DNA from: an uncultured Eubacterium sp.
GTDB lineage: Bacteria; Bacillota; Clostridia; Lachnospirales; Lachnospiraceae
Assembly (NCBI GenBank): GCA_910586445.1
Contig: CAJUHV010000007.1
Coordinates: forward strand, 6,561-70,560
Direction of reading: 5' to 3'
Length of the DNA stretch: 64,000 bases
Shown: piece after piece, positions 53,374 through 63,082 of the stretch
How the letters are laid out: every line of letters starts with the position of its first letter
Position numbering within the stretch: position 1 is the stretch's first letter
Notes under the pieces: model-generated
Told to the model about the DNA's origin: nothing
What the model saw: the letters and a program-made list of their open reading frames with translations, nothing else
Database searches by the model: none
Position numbers and translations under genes: made by a program

Positions 53374-53985
53374 ATGAAAATGAGCAGTGGACTTGAAATC
53401 AGATGGCATGGCAGGGGCGGCCAGGGAGCAAAGACAGCGGCATTGTTATTAGCAGATGCAGCATTTAAAACCGGGCAGTATGTGCAGGGATTTCCAGAGT
53501 ACGGGCCGGAGCGCATGGGAGCGCCGATTACTGCGTATAACAGAATCAGCAGGGAGCCGATCCGTGTACATTCCAATATTTATACCCCGGATCTGGTGAT
53601 GGTCGTAGACGAGACATTACTTCATTCCGTTGATGTGACCGCAGGCTTAAAAAAGGATGGCGCGATTATTATCAATACTCCAAAGTCAAGAGATGAGATA
53701 CTCCCGTTATTAAACGGTTATAAAGGCGGCGTCTATACCATTGATGCAAGAAAGATTTCGGAAGAGACATTAGGCAAAAATTTCCCGAACTCTCCGATGC
53801 TTGCAGCAGCAGTAGCTGTCAGCAGGGTAATGGAAAAAGAAGCGTTTTTAAAAGAAATGCAGGTTTCATATGAGCATAAATTTGCCAAAAAGCGCGAGGT
53901 GATCAAAGGCAATATGATGGCATTATCCATGACATTCGACTGCTTGGAAGAAGCGTTAAAAAACAGTGTCAGAAAGAGTGCTTAA
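53374..53985 (+). CDS. porC: 2-oxoacid:ferredoxin oxidoreductase gamma subunit
   Basis: 203 aa (197 if ATG 53380 is used). IRWHGRGGQGAKTAALLLAD and the PEYGPERMGAPITAYNRI segment are hallmarks of the gamma subunit of four-subunit POR/VOR. First of porC-porD-porA-porB. Aligns with the archaeal and Thermotoga arrangement rather than the single-chain PFOR usual in Clostridia. Confidence 0.9.
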   Translation: MKMSSGLEIRWHGRGGQGAKTAALLLADAAFKTGQYVQGFPEYGPERMGAPITAYNRISREPIRVHSNIYTPDLVMVVDETLLHSVDVTAGLKKDGAIIINTPKSRDEILPLLNGYKGGVYTIDARKISEETLGKNFPNSPMLAAAVAVSRVMEKEAFLKEMQVSYEHKFAKKREVIKGNMMALSMTFDCLEEALKNSVRKSA

Positions 53986-54058
53986 CGAAAACCAGGTGAA
54001 AAGGCGGACAATGAAAAAGGCAGAAAAAGCCGTACAATAAATGGAGAATACATAAAAA

Positions 54059-54361
54059 ATGAGAACAGATGTACATAAAATTAACGAGCAGACAAAGCAT
54101 CAAGACCTTACAGAGGGCCTGATGATGTTTGCTGCGGGGACTTCAAAATATTTTCATACCGGTGAGTGGAGAACGAGTACGCCGGTATTTCACAAAGACA
54201 AATGTAAGCAGTGCATGCTCTGTGTGCCGGTCTGCCCGGATTCCAGCATTCCGGTTCGAGATGGCATGAGAGAAGACTTTGACTACGACCACTGCAAAGG
54301 CTGCGGCATATGTGCCAAGGTCTGTCCGTTTGATGCAATCGAGATGAAGGAGGGATTATAA
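54059..54361 (+). CDS. porD: 2-oxoacid:ferredoxin oxidoreductase delta subunit (2x[4Fe-4S] ferredoxin)
   Basis: 100 aa. Two complete cluster motifs, CKQCMLCVPVCP and CKGCGICAKVCP, carry electrons from the active site to ferredoxin. It lies between the gamma and alpha genes; the alpha gene begins two bases after its stop. Confidence 0.93.
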   Translation: MRTDVHKINEQTKHQDLTEGLMMFAAGTSKYFHTGEWRTSTPVFHKDKCKQCMLCVPVCPDSSIPVRDGMREDFDYDHCKGCGICAKVCPFDAIEMKEGL

Positions 54362-54363
54362 TT

Positions 54364-55545
54364 ATGGCGATTAAAGACCGTATGTCGGGGAATGAAGCGG
54401 TATCCTATGCAATCCGGCAGATCAATCCAGATGTCATGCCGGCATTTCCTATTACGCCTTCTACAGAAATTCCTCAGATGATATCTGCCTATATTGCAAA
54501 TGGGGAGATGGATACGGAGTTTATCCCGGTAGAAAGCGAGCATTCTTCCATGAGTGCAGCGATCGGGGCCGAAGCGGCAGGAGCCAGGAGCCTTACTGCG
54601 ACTTCTTCCGCAGGACTTGCATTGATGTGGGAGGAGCTGCTTTTGGCAGCCTCAAACCGTATGCCGATTGCGCTTGCACTCGTAAACCGTACGCTGTCAG
54701 GCCCGATTAATATTAACTGTGACCATTCGGACAGCATGGGAGCGCGTGACACAGGGTGGATTCAGATTTATGCAGAGAATAATCAAGAGGCATATGACAA
54801 CTTTATACAGGCTTATCCGATTGCTGAGCATGCCGACGTGCACCTGCCGATTATGATCTGCCAGGACGGATTTATTACAAGCCATGCAGTGGAAAATATC
54901 GAGCTGTTAGAAGATGGTGCAGTAAAAAGTTTTGTCGGTGAGTATGAGCCGGAGGAATATCTGTTAAATCCTGGAAAACCGATTGCAGTCGGCCCGTATT
55001 CTGCTTCTAATTATGTGATGGAGGCAAAGAAAAATCAGGAGACCGCATTGGAAAATGCGAAAGAAGTCATTTTACAGGTCGCTGAGGAGTTTGAAAAAAT
55101 ATCAGGAAGAAGCTACGGATTGTTTGAAGAATACCGCACAGAGGATGCAGACTACATTATGCTGCTGATCGGCTCGGCTGCAGGTACTGCAAAGCAGGCG
55201 GTTGACGACCTGCGGGCAGAAGGGAAAAAAGCGGGCATTATCAAGCTGCGCGTATTTCGTCCGTTCCCGGCGGCAGAATTAGCAGAAGCACTGAAAAACT
55301 GCCGGATGGCTGCGGTTTTAGACCGGTGTGAGAGCTATAACGGCAATGGCGGGCCTCTGGGATGTGAAGTGGATGCGGCGCTTTTTAGAAATAAAGTAAT
55401 GATTGAAACGGTTAATTATATCTATGGGCTTGCAGGACGTGATTTTACGGTAAATGACGTATACGATATATTCAATGAGCTGGAAGAGGCTGATCAAAAC
55501 GGCTCAAAGGTTGAGCAGTATCAGTACATAGGATTACGTAAATAG
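54364..55545 (+). CDS. porA: 2-oxoacid:ferredoxin oxidoreductase alpha subunit
   Basis: 393 aa. Pyrimidine-domain part of the thiamine enzyme: MSGNEAVSYAIRQINPDVMPAFPITPSTEIPQ, EHSSMSAAIGAEAAGARSLT and TLSGPININCDHSD are POR-alpha signatures. The C-terminal transketolase domain has VLDRCESYNGNGGPLG. Pyruvate is the commonest substrate, but branched-chain 2-oxoacids cannot be ruled out. Confidence 0.92.
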   Translation: MAIKDRMSGNEAVSYAIRQINPDVMPAFPITPSTEIPQMISAYIANGEMDTEFIPVESEHSSMSAAIGAEAAGARSLTATSSAGLALMWEELLLAASNRMPIALALVNRTLSGPININCDHSDSMGARDTGWIQIYAENNQEAYDNFIQAYPIAEHADVHLPIMICQDGFITSHAVENIELLEDGAVKSFVGEYEPEEYLLNPGKPIAVGPYSASNYVMEAKKNQETALENAKEVILQVAEEFEKISGRSYGLFEEYRTEDADYIMLLIGSAAGTAKQAVDDLRAEGKKAGIIKLRVFRPFPAAELAEALKNCRMAAVLDRCESYNGNGGPLGCEVDAALFRNKVMIETVNYIYGLAGRDFTVNDVYDIFNELEEADQNGSKVEQYQYIGLRK

Positions 55546-55555
55546 GAGGCATGTA

Positions 55556-56569
55556 GTGAGTAAGAATATACCTAGTACAGAACAAAGTACGATAGATCAT
55601 AAAACAGCGCAGGGCACTTTAGGACAGCAGAAATACCGGCTGAAGGATTGGGTAAGCCAGCCAGAGCGTCTGGCACCGGGACACCGTATGTGTGCCGGGT
55701 GCGGAGCGACAATCGGCGTGCGTGCCGTGCTGCGTGCCTTGAAAAAAGACGATCATGTAGTGATCGGCAATGCAACCGGATGTTTGGAGGTGTCTTCCTA
55801 CATGTATCCGTATACTGCATGGGAGGACAGTTATATACATAATGCATTTGAAAATGCAGGAGCCACGCTCAGCGGTGTTGAGACTGCTTATAAGGCATTA
55901 AAAAAACGAGGAAAGCTGAAAGAAGAAGACACGTTTAAATTTATAACATTCGGCGGTGACGGCGGTACATATGATATCGGTTTTCAGTCGCTCTCAGGCG
56001 CGATGGAGCGCGGGCATGACATGGTCTATGTCTGCTATGATAACGGGGCATATATGAATACCGGCATACAGCGTTCATCTGCGACACCGATGTATGCAGA
56101 TACAACGACAACCCCGGTAGGGTCAGAGTCAGACGGCAAGATGCAGGGCCGTAAGGATCTTTCTGCGATCATTGCAGACCACAATGTGCCGTATGTCGCA
56201 CAGACGACACTGACGCAGGATTTTAAAGACCTGCATTTAAAAGCGCAGAAGGCAATCTATACAAAAGGTGCCAGTTTTCTAAATATGTTAACGCCATGTC
56301 CGAGGGGATGGCGCTATGATACGCCAGATATTATGGAGATCTGCCGGCTGGCAGTTGAGACCTGCTATTGGCCGCTGTTTGAAGTAGAAAATGGCAGATG
56401 GCACCTGTCGTATGAGCCGAAAAAGAAGCTGCCTGTCGAAGATTTCCTAAGGCCGCAGGGCAGGTTTAAGCATTTATTCCAGCCGGGCAGTGAGGGGCTG
56501 ATCGCACAGTTCCAGGAAGAGGTTGACCGCAGGTGGGAAGAGCTTCAGTTTAAGTGTTCGAAAAGCTGA
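55556..56569 (+). CDS. porB: 2-oxoacid:ferredoxin oxidoreductase beta subunit
   Basis: 337 aa, GTG start with AGGAGG at a good distance. Binds TPP and a [4Fe-4S] cluster: HRMCAGCGATIGVRAVLRAL, GNATGCLEVSS and the TPP motif GGDGGTYDIGFQSLSGAMER. The last few residues (KCSKS) appear to be read from a decayed end of the MITE that follows. Confidence 0.93.
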   Translation: MSKNIPSTEQSTIDHKTAQGTLGQQKYRLKDWVSQPERLAPGHRMCAGCGATIGVRAVLRALKKDDHVVIGNATGCLEVSSYMYPYTAWEDSYIHNAFENAGATLSGVETAYKALKKRGKLKEEDTFKFITFGGDGGTYDIGFQSLSGAMERGHDMVYVCYDNGAYMNTGIQRSSATPMYADTTTTPVGSESDGKMQGRKDLSAIIADHNVPYVAQTTLTQDFKDLHLKAQKAIYTKGASFLNMLTPCPRGWRYDTPDIMEICRLAVETCYWPLFEVENGRWHLSYEPKKKLPVEDFLRPQGRFKHLFQPGSEGLIAQFQEEVDRRWEELQFKCSKS

Positions 56570-56790
56570 CTTCTGCACTCCCCACTTCAAGCTTCTTGGA
56601 CTGCTGATGTCCAAGATGGTGCGGATCATTCATCCCAAATTTTATCAATATAGCCCGCTATATCATGCCCTGTGGGTATGCCTCATAAATCTGGGATAAA
56701 TTCTCTATATCATGCCCGGCGGGTACTAAAGTGTGAAGCATATCATGCCTGGTGGGTACATCTCGTGGAAAGTATTTTTCAAACATGTTC
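56551..56790. mobile_element. long-variant MITE between porB and the LysR gene
   Basis: Decayed left end (gtgttcgaaaagctgacttc), long-variant segments and three atcatgcc modules, and right end TTTTTCAAACATGTTC followed by TA. It overlaps the porB stop and ends 17 bases before the LysR start, so it must contain or displace the LysR promoter. Confidence 0.8.
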
Positions 56791-56807
56791 TAGAATAGGT
56801 GCAAAAA

Positions 56808-57685
56808 TGACGTTATTAACATATCAAGTGTTTCAGACGGCGGCAAATATCGGCAGTTTTCATAAAGCTGCCGATATTTTAGGCCTGACGCCTTCTGCGA
56901 TCAGCCATACAATATCATCTATGGAAAACGAGCTTGGATTTACCGTGATGACACGCAGTAAATCCGGCATTGCGCTGACCAATTATGGGGAGCATCTGCT
57001 CCCGTATGTCAATGCAGTGCTAAACAGCGATGAGAGCTTAAAGCAGGCGATCGCAGAACTAAACGGCTTAAAGCAGGGAAAAGTAAAGATCGGTGTATTT
57101 TCCAGTGTATGCACGAACTGGCTCCCTGATGTCCTGCGTTCATTCCAGAAGCTGTACGCCGAGGTGACAGTTGAAGTATTTCAAGGCACCTACGATGACG
57201 TATATTACTGGATAAAAAACGGCGTGGCAGATCTTGGATTTTTATCAGTATCCAGTGCAAAGGATATTCCGATTGAGCCGCTGTATAAAGACCCGCTTTT
57301 GTGTGTGCTGCCTAAAGGAACCCGCAGGGATTCATCCAGGCCGTATATGGATATCGAAGAAATGCGGGCACACCAGTTTGTTACGCAGCGGGAAGGCACG
57401 GATGCTGACATTCAGAATTTTTTAAAAGAAAACTCACTGCGCATTCAGTCAAATTACCATGTAGTCGATGACCTGTCTACGATCGCGCTCGTTGAAAAAG
57501 GGTTCGGTATCTGCCTTATGCCGGAATTAGTCATGCGGGACATTCCTTATGAGGTGGACTGCTATCCGGTGTATCCAGAGGCATGCCGCATTATAGGAAT
57601 TGCAGCGCTGCACCCGGAATTTATGGCACCTGCGGTGCGGACGCTTTATAATCATATTATAGAAAATTACAGTATGTCATTTTGA
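56808..57685 (+). CDS. LysR-family transcriptional regulator
   Basis: 292 aa. Winged helix MTLLTYQVFQTAANIGSFHK with TPSAISHTISSMENELGFTV, then the effector-binding domain. The frame stays open back to 56672, but those extra residues (MPHKSGINSLYHARRV...) are translated MITE sequence; ATG 56808 gives the normal LysR start. It is codirectional with porCDAB and may regulate it. Its 3' end overlaps the convergent glycosyltransferase gene by 19 bases. Confidence 0.88.
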
Positions 57686-58629
57686 TCGGCTTTTTGCATA
57701 ATCCGCAGATCATCTTTTGAAAATTTCTTGTCAGTATATGGGTTCTGCTCATAAGGCAGCTTCACATAATCAAAGCGCAGCTTTCTAAGCTCATTCAGAT
57801 AAGCGCCTTTTGTGACAGGATCTAATGCATTGTCCGGGTGCAATGCGTTTATAATTCCGCACTGGTATAAATGCAGGATCGAATATTCCACGGCAGTCTG
57901 TACGCCTGCGTAGTCCTCCATCGGCAGCATGGCATTTGCGACAGAGCGCATGGCATCTGTGACTGCCCTGTGGTAATAGGCCGGATCGGAAGGCTTTGAA
58001 GCGGAGGTGTCTGAGGCATTGTACTTATATACAAGTTCCCTTGTCGTGCCAAGACGCTTGGTGCGCATAAATAAAATCATAAGCGTTTCCATATCTTCTA
58101 AAATAGTATGTTCCCGAAATGAAATATTTTCAAATAATTCCCTGCGGACAATCCGGCTCCATAGATATCCGCCCCCGGCGATCAGCTCGGAACGCTTCTT
58201 GGCATTCAGCCGGCCGCGGCAGGTGTCTGCGGTCTGGAGCATAAGCGTATCTGTGCTTTCATTATAATAAGCACCGTCAGCCATATCATATCCGCCTGAG
58301 ACAGCCAGTGTATACAATTTCTCATACATATGGATATCTGGTATATCATCGCTGTCTACAAAACCGATATATTCTCCGCTTGCATAACTAAGTCCTGCGT
58401 TTCTCGCACCGCCCGGGCCCATATTCTGATCCAGATTGACCAGGATGACTTTATCAGGAAAAGCGCGCTCACAGTCAAGCATGATCTGCAGGCTCTGGTC
58501 GGTAGAGGCATCATTGACTAAAATCAGCTCGATCTGCGGCAGCGTCTGATGTACGAGGTTTCCAAGACAGGCGGCTAAAGTTTTTTGTGCATTGTATATT
58601 GGCACGATGACTGAGACTTTTGTAGGCAT
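57667..58629 (-). CDS. family 2 glycosyltransferase
   Basis: 320 aa. GT-A fold: KVSVIVPIYNAQKTLAACLG, LVNDASTDQSLQIM and the DxD-type GFVDSDDIPD that binds the nucleotide-sugar metal. The frame is open to 58668, but AAAGGA before ATG 58629 supports MPTKVSVIVPIYN. No membrane anchor. Acceptor unknown; probably surface polysaccharide or protein glycosylation. Confidence 0.88.
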   Translation of the reverse strand: MPTKVSVIVPIYNAQKTLAACLGNLVHQTLPQIELILVNDASTDQSLQIMLDCERAFPDKVILVNLDQNMGPGGARNAGLSYASGEYIGFVDSDDIPDIHMYEKLYTLAVSGGYDMADGAYYNESTDTLMLQTADTCRGRLNAKKRSELIAGGGYLWSRIVRRELFENISFREHTILEDMETLMILFMRTKRLGTTRELVYKYNASDTSASKPSDPAYYHRAVTDAMRSVANAMLPMEDYAGVQTAVEYSILHLYQCGIINALHPDNALDPVTKGAYLNELRKLRFDYVKLPYEQNPYTDKKFSKDDLRIMQKADQNDIL

Positions 58630-58745
58630 GGCAGTGTGTCCTTTCTTGAGGTTAAAGTTATATTGCATGGCCGGGCGGCATACGCCGTTGCGGCGGCTGT
58701 CTGCTTTTTCTAAGTGTTTTTATTATGCCATACGTGGGGGTGGAT

Positions 58746-58956
58746 TTCAAACAAAAATATAAAGAATCTAGAGAATGTTTTAGGATTAAAATCAATAAAA
58801 AGTACTTCTTTAGCAGGGCCTTCAAAAATGGGAAAAACGATTCTTTGCGAAAAAGTAGTGGGCAGCAAGAATGTAATTCTGGACATGTCTGAAAATCATT
58901 CCTGCCTGCCAGAATACGAAATTGTTTCAAAAGAAACGCTTTTAATTGAATTTTAA
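58746..58956 (+). pseudogene. possible P-loop ATPase remnant
   Basis: The frame reads KSTSLAGPSKMGKTILCEKV, a Walker A motif with the look of mobile-element ATPases, then VILDMSENHSCLPEYEIVSK and a stop. No sensible start and nothing of a full ATPase; probably a deletion relic. Confidence 0.35.
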
Positions 58957-59012
58957 TCGTTTTTATGCTTGATAAGTGTATGTTCATACGATATAATGAG
59001 CAAAGTTATATT

Positions 59013-59033
59013 TATGCCTTTAAATAAGGTATA
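59013..59033. promoter_or_regulatory. inverted repeat upstream of cysD
   Basis: TATGCCTT-TAAAT-AAGGTATA, one wobble mismatch, 85 bases before the cysD start. A candidate operator for sulfur control; the protein is unknown. Confidence 0.3.
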
Positions 59034-59117
59034 AATCACTATAGATTTAGGCTGAAAGAAGACTGAACAAATATATGACAAGAAAAAAATCGCATAAAAG
59101 CGGAAAGGAGATCAGAT

Positions 59118-60032
59118 ATGCCGGAGTACAATAGCGAAAACGGACATTTAGATGCGTTGGAATCAGAGGCGATTTATATTATGCGGGAGGTTGCGGCTGA
59201 ATGTGAGAAGCCGGTTATGCTTTATTCGATAGGCAAGGACAGCTCTGTTATGCTGCATCTTGCCTTAAAAGCGTTTTATCCTGAGAAGCCGCCATTTCCA
59301 TTCCTGCACATCGATACGACTTGGAAATTCCGAGAGATGATAGAGTTTCGTGACCGTACAGCAAAAGAAAAGGGAATCGAAATGCTTGTGTATACGAACG
59401 AGGACGGAATCAGGCAGGGCATCAATCCGTTTGACCACGGTTCTGCGTACACAGATATTATGAAGACACAGGCTCTAAAGCAGGCGCTGACAAAATATGG
59501 TTTTACGGCCGCATTTGGAGGCGGCAGGCGGGACGAGGAAAAGTCCAGGGCAAAGGAACGGATTTTTTCATTCCGAAACAGCGAGCAGGCATGGGACCCA
59601 AAAAACCAGAGGCCGGAGATGTGGGAGCTTTATAATACACAGATTCATGCCGGCGAGAGCATGCGTGTATTCCCTATTTCTAACTGGACAGAAAAAGATA
59701 TCTGGCAGTATATTGCACGTGAAAACATCGACATTGTACCGTTATATTTTGCAAAAGAACGACCTGTAGTCTATAGGGATGGAACGATTCTTATGGTAGA
59801 TGATGACAGGATGCCGATTCTGCCGGGCGAGGAAGTCGTGCACAAGAGTGTCCGGTTCCGTACGCTTGGATGCTATCCGTTGACAGGAGGCGTAGAGTCA
59901 CAGGCGGATACGCTGGAAACGATTGTAGCAGAGACATTAGGCGCTGTAAGCTCGGAGCGGACAAGCCGTGTGATCGATAAAGACAGCGGTTCGGGCAGCA
60001 TGGAAAGACGTAAGAGGGAGGGATATTTCTAA
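59118..60032 (+). CDS. cysD: sulfate adenylyltransferase subunit 2
   Basis: 304 aa. PP-loop ATP pyrophosphatase SIGKDSSVMLHLALKAFYP, with FPFLHIDTTWKFREMIEFRD and FGGGRRDEEKSRAKERIFSF. Makes adenosine 5'-phosphosulfate with CysN. AAAGGAG precedes ATG 59118. The next gene begins one base after its stop. Confidence 0.95.
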   Translation: MPEYNSENGHLDALESEAIYIMREVAAECEKPVMLYSIGKDSSVMLHLALKAFYPEKPPFPFLHIDTTWKFREMIEFRDRTAKEKGIEMLVYTNEDGIRQGINPFDHGSAYTDIMKTQALKQALTKYGFTAAFGGGRRDEEKSRAKERIFSFRNSEQAWDPKNQRPEMWELYNTQIHAGESMRVFPISNWTEKDIWQYIARENIDIVPLYFAKERPVVYRDGTILMVDDDRMPILPGEEVVHKSVRFRTLGCYPLTGGVESQADTLETIVAETLGAVSSERTSRVIDKDSGSGSMERRKREGYF

Positions 60033-60033
60033 A

Positions 60034-61860
60034 ATGAAAGGCTTATTGAAATTTATTACCTGCGGAAGCGTGGATGATGGAAAATCAACCCTGATCGGAC
60101 ATATGCTCTATGATGCAAAGCTGCTGTTTGCAGATCAGGAGCAGGCGCTGGAGCTGGACAGCAAGGTAGGCAGCAGGGAAGGTGCGATCGACTATTCACT
60201 GCTTTTGGATGGACTGATGGCGGAGCGGGAGCAGGGCATTACGATTGACGTAGCATATCGTTATTTTACGACAGAGCACCGCAGTTTTATTGTGGCAGAC
60301 ACGCCGGGACATGAAGAGTATACACGTAATATGGCAGTCGGTGCTTCCTTTGCCGATCTGGCAGTTATATTAGTAGATGCTTCACAAGGCATTTTGGTGC
60401 AGACAAGACGCCATGCCAGAATCTGTGCGCTGATGGGAATCCGTTACTTTGTCTTTGCTGTCAATAAAATGGATCTTGTGCGCTATGACCACCAGACATT
60501 CCGTAAAATTAAAAAAGATATCCGCAAGCTGGCGGTTGACTTAGATTTGTTCCATGTGGAGATCATTCCGGTTTCTGCTACAGAAGGGGACAATGTAACA
60601 TTTGGAACAGAAAATATGCCTTGGTACGAGGGCGGTACACTGCTTTCTTATCTGGAGACAGTAGATATTGACCTCGGTGCGGAAGAGAAGGGATTTGTCA
60701 TGCCTGTGCAGCGCGTATGCCGTCCGAACTATGCATTCCGCGGATTCCAGGGCAGGATTGAAACCGGCAGTGTATGTGCAGGCGATGAGATCAAGGTACT
60801 CCCAAGCGGGGAACAGGCAAAGGTGACATCTATTTTATTATGCGACAAAGAGGCTGACCGGGCAGAAAAAGGTGCACCGGTGACGATACAGCTGGACCGC
60901 GAAGTGGATGTATCCAGAGGCTGTGTGCTTACAAAAGATGTCGGCTTACAGATCGGCAATATGTTTACGGCTACGATTCTCTGGATGGATGACGTGCCTT
61001 TAGTGCAGGGGAAGAATTTTATGATCAAGGTCGGTACAAAGATGATTTCTGCCATGGTCATGAATCTCAAATATAAGCTGGATGTCAATACAGGCGAGCA
61101 GATTGCTGCCTCGAAGTTATATAAAAATGAACTGGCAGAGTGCGATATCGTGACGGCTGCGGATATTGTATACGATACCTTTGAGGCGCACCGGGGACTG
61201 GGCTGCTTTATCTTAATAGACCGTGTATCCAATATGACTTCTGCCTGCGGCGTGATCGAGCACCCGCTGCGCAGGTCGGAAAACCTGACCTGGCAGGAAT
61301 TGGATATTACACGCGAAGTACGTTCGGCCAGAATGAATCAGAAGCCGGTTACGCTCTGGTTTACCGGACTGTCAGGCGCAGGAAAGTCAGCGCTGGCAAA
61401 CGGGGTCGAAAAGGCATTAAATGTCGAGGGACGTTATACAATGCTGCTTGACGGCGACAATATCCGTATGGGATTAAACAAAAATCTGGGCTTTGAAGAA
61501 GAAGACCGTATTGAGAATATCCGCAGGATTGCTGAAGTGGCAAAATTGATGAATGATGCAGGGCTTATTGTCATGACGTCGTTTATCTCGCCTTACCGCA
61601 GCGACCGTGAGAATGCGAAGGATATTATCGGAGCCGGTAATTTTATAGAGATCTATGTCAGCACGCCGCTTGCAGAATGCGAGAAGCGTGATGTCAAGGG
61701 ATTGTATAAAAAGGCAAGGGAAGGCAGGATTCCAAATTTTACCGGTATTTCTGCTCCATACGAAGCACCGGCAAATCCACAGATTACCGTGGATACCAGT
61801 CAGATGCCGTTAGAAGAAGCGGTGCAGTATGTCGTATCAGAAATAGAAAAATATTTATAA
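60034..61860 (+). CDS. cysNC: bifunctional sulfate adenylyltransferase subunit 1/APS kinase
   Basis: 608 aa fusion. The CysN GTPase part has G1 GSVDDGKSTLIGHMLYD, G3 DTPGHEEY and G4 NKMD, and domains II and III follow. From about residue 440 an APS kinase domain begins with P-loop FTGLSGAGKSALANGVEKAL and DGDNIRMGLNKNLGF. The pair makes APS then PAPS. No APS/PAPS reductase or sulfate transporter is in the window, so PAPS may serve assimilation elsewhere or sulfation. Confidence 0.95.
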   Translation: MKGLLKFITCGSVDDGKSTLIGHMLYDAKLLFADQEQALELDSKVGSREGAIDYSLLLDGLMAEREQGITIDVAYRYFTTEHRSFIVADTPGHEEYTRNMAVGASFADLAVILVDASQGILVQTRRHARICALMGIRYFVFAVNKMDLVRYDHQTFRKIKKDIRKLAVDLDLFHVEIIPVSATEGDNVTFGTENMPWYEGGTLLSYLETVDIDLGAEEKGFVMPVQRVCRPNYAFRGFQGRIETGSVCAGDEIKVLPSGEQAKVTSILLCDKEADRAEKGAPVTIQLDREVDVSRGCVLTKDVGLQIGNMFTATILWMDDVPLVQGKNFMIKVGTKMISAMVMNLKYKLDVNTGEQIAASKLYKNELAECDIVTAADIVYDTFEAHRGLGCFILIDRVSNMTSACGVIEHPLRRSENLTWQELDITREVRSARMNQKPVTLWFTGLSGAGKSALANGVEKALNVEGRYTMLLDGDNIRMGLNKNLGFEEEDRIENIRRIAEVAKLMNDAGLIVMTSFISPYRSDRENAKDIIGAGNFIEIYVSTPLAECEKRDVKGLYKKAREGRIPNFTGISAPYEAPANPQITVDTSQMPLEEAVQYVVSEIEKYL

Positions 61861-62044
61861 TTAAAGAATTATTTAATATCGGATTGTGGCTTTTTGAGCA
61901 GCTGTTATACATTGTATTGCAAGATCGGCTTCAATAGATTTGTATAATATAATACAAAAACTGTAAACGAGCGTGATGTTATAGATAGTATTCAATGGAT
62001 ATTGTTTAATTTAAATATAATAAAAATTTCCGCAGGGCAGCAGG

Positions 62045-62090
62045 CAGTGTATGCATTACTTATATAAGTGTTATGCATACACTGTTTTTT
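62045..62090 (+). terminator. terminator downstream of cysNC
   Basis: CAGTGTATGCAT (62045-62056) pairs perfectly with ATGCATACACTG (62073-62084), with inner ACTTATATAAGT and six following T residues. It lies about 185 bases after the stop. The rest of 61861-62142 has no gene I can recognise. Confidence 0.8.
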
Positions 62091-62142
62091 AAAAGACAGA
62101 TATACAAGATTCAGACTCTGTAAATTCTAAAAAGGAGCAGGC

Positions 62143-62986
62143 ATGGGCGTTTATTTAAATAATAAATCAGCATATACTTTGTATAAAAGCGAAGCAGGCC
62201 GGCAGGCGCAGGATCTATTTGGAACACTTAAAATATCTGCTTCAGAAGAATACGAAAAGCATCTGAATCAGTATTCAGTCATTCAGATTTCTATGAATGA
62301 GCTAGAGCGTGTCTTAAAAATGCTTTCTGTGAGCTGTGCTTCACACTTAGTGGAGAATTTATCCCAAATTTATGAGGCATAGCGGGCTATGTTGATTAAA
62401 TTTGGGATAGATTCTCCGCAAAGTGGGGAGTGCAGATCGCGGGAATGATTTTTAAGACACGCTCTAGGAGGGCAGTGCAGTACGTATCACGATTACATCA
62501 GCAGGATTGAAAGGCGTCTGGTCAGGGACCTAAAAAATGAGTATCCGCAGGCAGAGCTGTACGGAGATGAAAGCGCGGTAGATGTCCTGCAGAATATTTT
62601 TGCACAGGATGATACGGCGCAGTTTATTTTTGTGCTTGACGCAGGAGCTGAAAACAAAAGATGAAATATTTTCTGCAATGGTCATCTATGGATTTTTAAG
62701 CTGTTATGATGGAAAAGTGCTGATCCCCAATATGGAATTAATGGATCAATTTGTGCTTATGCTGAGAAAAGAGGAATCACTGGGATATGTGTACCGCCTT
62801 GCAGCAGAGTTAGAGCGTATGCTTGAAGCGACACTTACGGAGGATACACATACAATGGAAGAGATTTTGGAATTCGCTCATAATACAGAAATGCAAAAAT
62901 ATACAGGCAGGATTTTAGGGGCAGGGATCAGCTATTCAAGGGCAGATAAAAAACACCGCTGTAGTAGAGTGGCTGCGGGGAGCTGA
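62143..62986 (+). pseudogene. AAA-ATPase-like/PD-(D/E)XK protein, broken by a MITE and deletions
   Basis: The N-terminal part has MGVYLNNKSAYTLYKSEAGR then SEEYEKHLNQYSVIQISMNE, matching the family but with the Walker A region already deleted. The MITE interrupts after NEL. Removing it and one TA continues in frame as GGQCSTYHDYISRIERRLV to QFIFVLDAG. A further deletion and frameshift lead to LKTKDEIFSAMVIYGFLSCY from the later part of the protein, ending at about 62986. Dead gene. Confidence 0.7.
62305..62464. mobile_element. complete 160-bp MITE inside the AAA-ATPase-like pseudogene
   Basis: Begins GAGCGTGTCTTAAAAATG and ends with the matching TTTTTAAGACACGCTC. TA is duplicated at 62303-62304 and 62465-62466, within CTAG. 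The altered terminal repeat (CTTAAA for TTGAAA) marks a subfamily. Confidence 0.9.
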
Positions 62987-63082
62987 GTAAAAAGCAGGCA
63001 GATTTTAAGTTGGAATAGACAGCACTTACATGATATGCTACAATTAATAAAAATTCCGGCAGGAAGGGAAGGGAGCGGTGTT

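Noticed and set aside
56672..56807. N-terminal extension of the LysR protein
   Set aside because: These bases are MITE sequence; ATG 56808 gives the normal LysR N-terminus.
58960..59117. SAM or cysteine riboswitch before cysD
   Set aside because: The gap has only one short inverted repeat and none of the conserved riboswitch core sequences.
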